Shown: in pieces, positions 5,779-11,432 of the stretch
Layout: each line of letters starts with the position of its first letter
Position numbering within the stretch: position 1 is the first letter of the stretch
Source: Candidatus Fermentithermobacillaceae bacterium UBA3907
GTDB lineage: Bacteria > Bacillota > Sulfobacillia > Fermentithermobacillales > Fermentithermobacillaceae
Direction of reading: 5' to 3'
Length of the DNA stretch: 11,432 nucleotides
Assembly: GCA_002391545.1 (NCBI GenBank)
Contig: DGFF01000077.1
Location: forward strand, 16,585-28,016
Notes under the pieces: generated by a model
Database searches by the model: none
What the model was told of the DNA's origin: nothing
Seen by the model: only the letters and a program-made list of their open reading frames with translations
Translations under genes and position numbers: made by a program

Positions 5779-8696
5779 GAGCATCTCAAAAGCAGGGTGA
5801 TGGCACGTCCAAATGGACTACATGTGTAAAATGGGACGTGAAAGTTAGACGCCGCAGCGAGAAACGACGGAGTAGGCTGTTGTGCTTAGCCCTGGCCTTT
5901 TCGATCTTCTTGGGGCTGAGTTTTCCCAGCAGTGCAGAGGCAGTCAGTAGGGCTAGTAGGGACAAGGCCGCAATACCTTTGGTGTTAATATCTGAACCGG
6001 TCAAAGGCGGTTTGAACGACGAAAAAGATTCTTTGTGGGTAAAATCGGGTCTGGTTTCAAAACTGAAACCCCTTGGATACGAGGTTGGAAGAAACCTGTT
6101 TATATACACCCCTGATGCACCTTTCGGTGATCTTACTTCAGGCGCCCAGGCAATTAACAGCCAGTTGGGCAAAGTTTTATCTAGTACAGGATCTTCAAAG
6201 GTTAACGTGGCTGGATACGGAGTTTCAGGCTCAGTTTTTCGGATCGGGCTTGAAATGGGGATAATCCAAGATGGCATGGTGGAAAATGCTATCTTGCTTA
6301 CTGCGCCTCAAAGGGGCTCTTTCATGGCAGGGAACCTATTTGGTACGTGTGAGGTAATAAAACAAGAGATCATATTTGAAAGAGATACCCGCGGGGCCAG
6401 GTTTTCACCATTTGGAAGCATAGGCGAGCCCTTGGATGGTAACTTAATCCCCGCTAACAGCGCCGGGGATCTGCCATCTAGCATTGGCTCAGGAAAGTTT
6501 TCCTGGGAAAGCGAAACTTACTGGGTGGGGAAACGGGCTTCTGAACTGTACGAGCCTCTTTACGCCGAGTACGTAAAGACCAGGTATTTATCTCTGCCTT
6601 ACATACCTACAGATTCGCCTAAACAGACTTTTCCAGGCTGGATAAAAGCTAATAGACCGCTCATTTGGGAAAACTGCGTAGTTACAAAAGAAGTTCCCCC
6701 TTTCGGGGTGTATGGCCAAGCCAAGACTGCTTTATCGTCCCCTCAAAGAGGCGAGGATTTCACGATAGCGTATTATGAAGTTTTGGCCATGGATGTGGCC
6801 AAGAACCAATACGTTGTTAGACAGGCATCTAAAGGCAGCTTAGCGAAAAGTCTGTTTAGTGGGACCTATGTACCAATAGACTGGAAAGACGCGCTGTTAT
6901 ATTACGGCGGGAAAGCCCTTGTTCACTATGGGAAGAAGGCGTTAATTACTGCAAAAGCAGAAGTCCAAAAACTCGTAATGGACAATATCGTTAAATCTAT
7001 AGATTACCTAGATTCCGCCGAAGATGCTTTCCTAAGGCGATTAGTGAAAGAGAATGTCTTGGTAAACTTAGGCACGTCAGTTGGGGAAAGATTTTTTAGG
7101 CTTAAAGCCAATTACTATCTTGAATCTATAAATAATGAGTCCCAGTCAAAAGCGCGTGAAAGAAAGACCAGGTATGTGACTATAACCAGTAAAATATCTA
7201 ATTTGGCAGGGACTATCTGGCCAGGCACAGGCCCGAATAATTTGTTTTGCGAGGTAGATTGCGCAGTACCGCCTCAAGGACCCAGGGATATTGTAAGAGT
7301 GGTTTCAGGGATGTTTTCACCTTCATATCTAGATCTTATGAAGAACAAGAAAGTCCAACAAACGGTAATCTCAGTTCTATCTCAGGATTTTGAGAAACAA
7401 GAAATCAGCTTGAAAGATGGTCAGAAGAAAGATGTCAAAGTTTCTAGTTGGGAACCTGGATATATAACAGGTGTGTGGAAGAAACCTCAACACCAATGTT
7501 TCCAAATATCTATAGATTTACCGCTTCCCCCTGAAGGTTGGGGATATTCAATATGGCTTGAAGGTAACGATGGCACAGGTTGGATGCTTATTCCAGGATC
7601 ATCTCAGGTGATCAACGCAGGAAAAAACGTAGAAGTCATCCTGAAAAACCCTTCACACCGTGTAGGAATTCGGTTGGTGAGATTGGGACCAGTAAATCCG
7701 TTTACTCCTGGTGGAAGAGTGGACTCAGTATTTGAAAAAGAAGTCACCCATAAGGTGAAAGTTTCTGCGTCTTCAATGGATACTACTTCCAGTGATCAAG
7801 ATTCTAACTGGCCTCAACTGGGAAGTCCGTCTGCAGCCAATCCTGGAACAGATCCTTACCAATGGGGAGGAAGTAGTTGGGAGGGTTCTCAAGGGCAAAA
7901 AGGCGCAGGAGGCCAGCCAAGCATAGGAGGACAGACAAGCCAAGAAGGGCAGTCGGGAACAGGAGGGCAAGCAGGATCAGGTGTCTCTTCAGGTAACCAA
8001 GGAACGCCTAATGCAAGTGGTTCAGATCCAGAGCGAGAACCGAAGGGTTCTTACGACGACGAGTACTTCGGCAGCGCAGTTTCAGAGACTTCTGAAACCC
8101 CAACTGAAATTGATGGGATCCCTTGTGTCCGCGTAGTTTACAGGAACAAGCATACCACTTTGTGGGAAGCCAAAGAAACGTACCATTCCTACTGGGAAGT
8201 AGATTTTGGCGATGGTGAGTCAGCCGTGATATCAGGACAGCCAGATTTGCTGGTGTCCCACGTTTTTCAAGGCCCAGGCAGTTACAACGTTGACATCGTT
8301 TCCTACGATAATTATGGCAAGATGTTGCTTCGAAAATCGTTCAAAGTGGATGTATCTAGTTACACTGCTCAAACTCATCAGTTTAGATGTAGGAGCATCG
8401 TAGCACCTAAAGTGCACTTAGAGATTTCGGGGCCTAAGAAATGGGTTACAGGTAAATACGCTCTTTTTACCGGTGAAGTATCCTGGCACCTACCGCAGGA
8501 TGCCGAGGTAGTAAATGTAACATGTGACCCCGGCGAAAAATTCTACGTAATTTGGGAACGTTCAGGGGAATTCACAGTGTATTGGGCAGTGGCCCTTACA
8601 ATTGACTATGACATAGATGGACAGTTCATACAGGTTAAAAACACGTACGTTGAATCTGTTAGTGTAGATATTTTCACCCCTGGGATTACCAAGTAG
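5775..8696 (+). CDS. Large secreted protein: degenerate alpha/beta-hydrolase-like region, Gly-rich linker, PKD domain
   Basis: The 973-residue product starts at GTG 5775, with AAGGTGGGG (5758-5766) 8 bases upstream and a GTGA overlap with the preceding gene. A very basic n-region (VRRRSEKRRSR, 24-34), a hydrophobic core (about 35-50) and a probable cleavage after AEA (56) form a signal peptide; GTG 5838 is an alternative start giving a more usual length. Residues about 65-190 resemble a lipase/acyltransferase-type alpha/beta hydrolase: PLVLISEP, a GYEVGRNLFIYTPD strand, KVNVAGYGVSGS (142-153) where the nucleophile elbow GxSxG is expected, and ILLTAPQRGSF. The elbow Ser position is Gly. The middle third is unassigned. 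Residues about 693-755 are a Gly/Gln/Ser-rich linker, followed by a PKD-like domain (about 775-860) with WEVDFGDGE (D at 810) and VSHVFQGPGSYNV. There is no LPXTG motif or C-terminal anchor. The role is unknown; binding or surface scaffolding is more likely than catalysis. Confidence 0.8.
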   Translation: MRASQKQGDGTSKWTTCVKWDVKVRRRSEKRRSRLLCLALAFSIFLGLSFPSSAEAVSRASRDKAAIPLVLISEPVKGGLNDEKDSLWVKSGLVSKLKPLGYEVGRNLFIYTPDAPFGDLTSGAQAINSQLGKVLSSTGSSKVNVAGYGVSGSVFRIGLEMGIIQDGMVENAILLTAPQRGSFMAGNLFGTCEVIKQEIIFERDTRGARFSPFGSIGEPLDGNLIPANSAGDLPSSIGSGKFSWESETYWVGKRASELYEPLYAEYVKTRYLSLPYIPTDSPKQTFPGWIKANRPLIWENCVVTKEVPPFGVYGQAKTALSSPQRGEDFTIAYYEVLAMDVAKNQYVVRQASKGSLAKSLFSGTYVPIDWKDALLYYGGKALVHYGKKALITAKAEVQKLVMDNIVKSIDYLDSAEDAFLRRLVKENVLVNLGTSVGERFFRLKANYYLESINNESQSKARERKTRYVTITSKISNLAGTIWPGTGPNNLFCEVDCAVPPQGPRDIVRVVSGMFSPSYLDLMKNKKVQQTVISVLSQDFEKQEISLKDGQKKDVKVSSWEPGYITGVWKKPQHQCFQISIDLPLPPEGWGYSIWLEGNDGTGWMLIPGSSQVINAGKNVEVILKNPSHRVGIRLVRLGPVNPFTPGGRVDSVFEKEVTHKVKVSASSMDTTSSDQDSNWPQLGSPSAANPGTDPYQWGGSSWEGSQGQKGAGGQPSIGGQTSQEGQSGTGGQAGSGVSSGNQGTPNASGSDPEREPKGSYDDEYFGSAVSETSETPTEIDGIPCVRVVYRNKHTTLWEAKETYHSYWEVDFGDGESAVISGQPDLLVSHVFQGPGSYNVDIVSYDNYGKMLLRKSFKVDVSSYTAQTHQFRCRSIVAPKVHLEISGPKKWVTGKYALFTGEVSWHLPQDAEVVNVTCDPGEKFYVIWERSGEFTVYWAVALTIDYDIDGQFIQVKNTYVESVSVDIFTPGITK

Positions 8697-8745
8697 CCAT
8701 GGGTTTTGGGCCCAGGGAACCTGACATGTATTTTTTCGTCAGTAG

Positions 8746-8754
8746 TGTTATAGT
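8746..8754 (+). promoter_or_regulatory. Possible extended -10 promoter for the ABC ATPase gene
   Basis: TG-T-TATAGT at 8746-8754 matches an extended -10 with one mismatch and would start transcription near 8761. A TTGACA at 8759-8764 has no -10 at usable spacing. Moderate to weak evidence. Confidence 0.35.
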
Positions 8755-8816
8755 TTGTTTGACATCTGGCGGCTTTGCGGCTAAGACTGACTACATCATA
8801 GAGGTGACAGTTATTA

Positions 8817-9551
8817 ATGATAAAGACATGTAAATTGTGTAAAGAATACGTTATGGGGAAAGTCAAGGTTCAGGCCCTTAGGGATATAGACATTGAAATC
8901 CCAAAAGGGCAATTCGTTGCGATCATGGGGCCGTCGGGGTCAGGCAAATCTACGTTAATGAACATCTTGGGATGTTTAGATAAACCTACTTCAGGGCAGT
9001 ACTATCTCGACAGGGAGGATGTGAGCAAGAAATCTGATGATGAGCTGGCTGAAATACGCAATCAGTTTGTCGGGTTTATCTTCCAGTCGTACAATCTGTT
9101 ACCCAGGACAGATGCAGTATCCAACGTTGAACTTCCCTTGATATACAGGGGGATATCTGCGGGTAAAAGGCGGGAGATGGCCATGGAGGCCTTAGAGTCT
9201 GTAGGCCTTTCCCATCGAGCGCGGCACAAACCTAGTGAACTATCCGGGGGCGAACAGCAAAGAGTTGCAGTAGCCCGGGCTATTGTAGGTAATCCCAAAC
9301 TGATCCTAGCCGATGAACCTACAGGCAATTTGGACTCTCGTTCAGGCGAAGAAATAATGGTTGTTTTCCAAGAGCTTCACGAAAAAGGTATTACCCTGGT
9401 ACTGGTAAGCCATGATCCTGATATAGCTAGGCACGCTGAAAGGATAGTATCCCTAAGAGACGGTAGAATCATATCAGACGAAATGATAGAGGATAGGCTA
9501 GACGCAAACGAAATCCTATCTCAAATGCCCGAACCTGAAATTTCTGCATAA
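8817..9551 (+). CDS. ABC transporter ATP-binding protein, MacB/LolD (FtsX-permease) type
   Basis: This is a complete 244-residue ABC ATPase that powers a membrane partner by ATP hydrolysis at the cytoplasmic face. Walker A GPSGSGKS (38-45), ILGCLDKPTSG just after it, Q-loop FIFQSYNLLP, signature LSGGEQQRVAVARA (from 142), Walker B with D-loop LADEPTGNLD (164-173) and the H-loop VSHD (H199) are all intact. The ILGCLDKPTSG and SYNLLPR wording is typical of the MacB/LolD/FtsE-like group that works with FtsX/MacB-fold permeases in lipoprotein, peptide or antibiotic export. SD GAGGTGA (8801-8807) sits 9 bases before the ATG. No permease gene is adjacent: upstream is the secreted PKD protein and downstream lgt. 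The partner must be elsewhere or lost. The C-terminal tail (DRLDANEILSQMPEPEISA) is an acidic extension. Confidence 0.92.
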   Translation: MIKTCKLCKEYVMGKVKVQALRDIDIEIPKGQFVAIMGPSGSGKSTLMNILGCLDKPTSGQYYLDREDVSKKSDDELAEIRNQFVGFIFQSYNLLPRTDAVSNVELPLIYRGISAGKRREMAMEALESVGLSHRARHKPSELSGGEQQRVAVARAIVGNPKLILADEPTGNLDSRSGEEIMVVFQELHEKGITLVLVSHDPDIARHAERIVSLRDGRIISDEMIEDRLDANEILSQMPEPEISA

Positions 9552-9556
9552 GCATG

Positions 9557-9627
9557 GGGACGGTTCTCGTGCTTCCCTTTGGTTTGGTTGGCAGTCTTGT
9601 TAGGGTAGGAAGCACGAGAACCGTCCC
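9557..9627. repeat. Perfect 20-bp inverted repeat (REP/BIME-like)
   Basis: GGGACGGTTCTCGTGCTTCC at 9557-9576 is repeated as its exact reverse complement at 9608-9627, with a 31-base spacer. It begins 5 bases after the stop of the ABC ATPase gene. In RNA it would form a very stable 20-bp stem, but no clean T-run follows (TTCCTTTGTCTCC), so termination is possible but not shown. The core GGGACGG...TGCTTC is shared with the repeats at 398-481, suggesting one dispersed family, perhaps moved by a transposase encoded elsewhere. Confidence 0.85.
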
Positions 9628-9683
9628 TTCCTTTGTCTCCTTTAATGCCTTTCATTGTGGTATTATTCCTAGGGGTGATTTTA

Positions 9684-10439
9684 GTGCATCCGGTACTAAT
9701 TACCATAGGTAACATTGAATTATATTCCTACGGTTTTATGATAGGCCTTGGCGTAATATTAGGCCTTATAATTGCGAGTAAGAGGATGGAGCAAGCGGGC
9801 CTTAATCCTGATGACTTCTTTCCCTTTTTCGTCATCATAATTATATGCGGTATCGTCGGAGGAAGGCTTATCCACGTAGTTTTGAACAAAAGCAGTTACC
9901 CAACCTTTAAGTCTGTTTTGGATCTTAGGGAGGGAGGCTTTGCAATACATGGCGTTCTTCTGGGAGGGCTTCTAGGATCATTGGCCTACTGTATCGCTAA
10001 AAGGGTTCGCCCTGGCACGTTGTTGGATATCATAGTGCCATCTGTGGCTCTAGGCCAATCTTTAGGCAGAATAGGATGTTTTTTGAACGGGTGCTGTTAC
10101 GGCATACCTACCAATGGCAATTGGGGAGTGCAAACTAGGTACGCGCCAGGGCTAAGGCATCCTTACCAGCTTTATGAAAGCGCAGCTGACTTTCTGCTGT
10201 TTTTGGGCCTTATGAGGCTGTCTAAGAAGACGGACACTCGGGGAGTTGTAACTCTAGCTTACGTTTTCGGGTATTCGCTGATAAGGTTTTCCCTTGAATT
10301 TTTTAGAGACAGCGAAAAGATTCTTTTCGGGTTGTCTTCGGCCCAATGGCTGTCTTTGGTTCTTTTAGCCGCGAGCTTGCTTTTATATCTTTTGGTTAAA
10401 AAGCGGACCGCAAAAACTGTAAACGAAGTATCTTCTTAG
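9684..10439 (+). CDS. lgt: Phosphatidylglycerol--prolipoprotein diacylglyceryl transferase
   Basis: Lgt transfers a diacylglyceryl group from phosphatidylglycerol to the lipobox Cys of prolipoproteins in the cytoplasmic membrane. The sequence shows the family N-terminus HPVLITIGNIELYSYG, GGRLIHVVLN, GGFAIHGVLLGG, the signature region GRIGCFLNGCCYG (128-140) in place of the common GRIGNFINGELYG, and HPYQLYES, with about seven hydrophobic segments. The Cys-containing signature is a variant; the Arg and Asn of the motif are kept. The frame is open back to TTG 9633, but GTG 9684 is the likely start: AGGGGTGA (9671-9678) lies 5 bases before it and the protein then begins at the usual family position (251 residues). 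It follows the inverted repeat. The cca-type gene starts 35 bases downstream, probably in the same operon. Confidence 0.93.
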   Translation: MHPVLITIGNIELYSYGFMIGLGVILGLIIASKRMEQAGLNPDDFFPFFVIIIICGIVGGRLIHVVLNKSSYPTFKSVLDLREGGFAIHGVLLGGLLGSLAYCIAKRVRPGTLLDIIVPSVALGQSLGRIGCFLNGCCYGIPTNGNWGVQTRYAPGLRHPYQLYESAADFLLFLGLMRLSKKTDTRGVVTLAYVFGYSLIRFSLEFFRDSEKILFGLSSAQWLSLVLLAASLLLYLLVKKRTAKTVNEVSS

Positions 10440-10474
10440 TCCTGGGATTCGGAGGTGACGGCTTTATCTGACTG

Positions 10475-11432
10475 ATGCCGCAAATTATGAGAAAAATTAT
10501 TGATCCAGAGTTGATACCACCTGAGGTACTAGAGATAGCTGCGACTCTTAAAGAAGCCGGAGGTGAACCTTATATAGTAGGTGGCTCGATCAGAGACATT
10601 TTGCTGGGCAAAACTCCCTCCGACTGGGATATAGCAGTGGATCTTCACCCTGAGGAAGTGCTGGCGATTTTCCCTGACGCCCTAACTATAGGCATTGAGT
10701 TTGGCAGAGTATCCGTAGGCAATGTAGACGTGGTTTCTTTGCGTCACGAAGCGGATTATCTGGATAGACGTCATCCCAGCAAAGTTCGTTTTGGGGTTCC
10801 AATCGAGAAGGATTTGGAGCGCAGGGACTTTACTGTCAACGCTATGGCGTGGGACCCCTTTTCTGGGGAGATTTTCGACCCATTTGACGGGTACACAGAT
10901 CTTTCCTTAAGGGTTTTGAAATCAGTGGGAGACCCATCTGTCAGATTTCAAGAGGATCCTCTCAGGATTCTAAGGGCAATTAGGTTTAAGGATACCATCG
11001 GATTCAATCTGCATCCTGACGTGATCAAAGCGATGTCAGAATCCAAGGATCTTTTGGGTCAAGTAGCCGGCGAAAGACTGTTTGTAGAATTAAAGTATAT
11101 TTTGCTTTCCCCCTCAGTATATCAGGGGATAAGGGATCTTTATGACTACGGCCTAAGCAATGCAGTTTTACCTGAGATTAATGGCGATCCCGAGGGAATA
11201 GGCATTGCACTGTCTGCATGTTCTCCAAATCTGGTTACCCGGCTGGGAACTTTATTTGGGTGTGAAGGCATGGAGTCAACTATGGAAGAAATAGATGATG
11301 CAGTAGAGGAGTTCAAAGACCGGTTCAATTTGGCCAAGTGGCTGGCTGAAGATGTAAAATGGCTAGCTGCCAATTCGGATCCAGAAGGTACTGTACGCTA
11401 CGAAACTCTCCCATCTCGGATTTTAAACCTTT
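10475..11432 (+). CDS. CCA tRNA nucleotidyltransferase / poly(A) polymerase family, 3' end beyond window
   Basis: This is a class II nucleotidyltransferase, which adds or repairs the CCA end of tRNAs (or adds poly(A) tails; close homologues are not separable from this fragment). About 319 codons are visible and the frame is open to the window end. Motifs numbered from ATG 10475: VGGSIRDILLG (35-45), the catalytic DxD in SDWDIAVD (D50, D52), ERRDFTVNAMA (115-125), FDPFDGYTDL and EDPLRILRAIRF (160-171) leading into the helical neck and body. An HD domain may follow outside the window. ATG 10475 (MPQIMRK) and ATG 10487 are both possible starts; an in-frame TGA at 10469-10471 rules out anything earlier. 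The strong SD-like GGAGGTGA at 10451-10458 is 16 bases before 10475, too far for normal use. It lies 35 bases after lgt and is likely cotranscribed with it. Confidence 0.92.
   Translation, partial: MPQIMRKIIDPELIPPEVLEIAATLKEAGGEPYIVGGSIRDILLGKTPSDWDIAVDLHPEEVLAIFPDALTIGIEFGRVSVGNVDVVSLRHEADYLDRRHPSKVRFGVPIEKDLERRDFTVNAMAWDPFSGEIFDPFDGYTDLSLRVLKSVGDPSVRFQEDPLRILRAIRFKDTIGFNLHPDVIKAMSESKDLLGQVAGERLFVELKYILLSPSVYQGIRDLYDYGLSNAVLPEINGDPEGIGIALSACSPNLVTRLGTLFGCEGMESTMEEIDDAVEEFKDRFNLAKWLAEDVKWLAANSDPEGTVRYETLPSRILNL

Noticed and set aside
5786..6277. Reverse-strand 163-codon frame opposite the secreted protein
   Set aside because: It mirrors the signal peptide and hydrolase-like region of the plus-strand gene, which has a strong SD and coherent domains.
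8700..8736. Possible terminator after the secreted protein gene (TGGG/CCCA stem, then TATTTTTT)
   Set aside because: The stem is only about 4 bp and ends some 15 bases before the T-run, so it does not form a proper intrinsic terminator.
8759..8764. Perfect TTGACA -35 box before the ABC ATPase gene
   Set aside because: No acceptable -10 lies 16-18 bases downstream, so it is probably chance.
9633..9683. Longer lgt reading frame starting at TTG 9633
   Set aside because: No SD precedes it, while GTG 9684 has AGGGGTGA at ideal spacing and matches the family N-terminus.

Overview
The window looks like chromosomal DNA of a Gram-positive, probably anaerobic or thermophilic member of the Bacillota (Firmicutes). 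This is inferred from an ECF-type ThiT thiamine transporter under a TPP riboswitch, G-rich Shine-Dalgarno (SD) sites, extended -10 promoters of the TGnTATAAT type, frequent TTG/GTG starts and dispersed GGGACGG...TGCTTC repeats. No species can be named. There is no tRNA, rRNA, CRISPR array, transposase or phage gene.

Layout. At the left edge the 5' part of nadE (NAD synthase) runs leftward from 356. The gap to 755 holds its apparently leaderless promoter, a patch of GAAGC/TGCTTC repeats, and a rightward promoter leading into a TPP riboswitch with a terminator hairpin. Everything after that is on the plus strand. thiT (756-1274) and thiN (1359-2159) form a thiamine salvage unit: import, then pyrophosphorylation. 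Next come an M19-family dipeptidase homologue (2337-3371) that seems to lack two metal ligands, and a natural fusion of glycerate kinase with a Nudix hydrolase (3451-5007). A clear extended -10 promoter at 5030-5038 then starts a two-gene envelope unit: a 226-residue membrane-anchored protein of unknown function (5098-5778), overlapping by 4 bases a 973-residue secreted protein (5775-8696). That protein has a degenerate alpha/beta-hydrolase-like region, a Gly/Gln/Ser-rich linker and a PKD domain. A MacB/LolD-type ABC ATPase without its permease (8817-9551), a perfect 20-bp inverted repeat (9557-9627), lgt (9684-10439) and the 5' part of a CCA-adding enzyme or poly(A) polymerase gene (from 10475, cut by the window end) complete the window.

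How the genes fit together. Only the thiT-thiN pair is an obvious pathway unit. The 5098/5775 pair is tightly coupled and probably works at the cell surface. The rest are housekeeping or metabolic genes in loose co-orientation. The most unusual points are the kinase-Nudix fusion, the dipeptidase homologue with an altered metal site, the large secreted protein whose nucleophile elbow has lost its serine, the riboswitch hairpin that combines terminator and SD sequestration, and the inverted-repeat family seen at both ends of the window. No complete defence or mobile system is visible.
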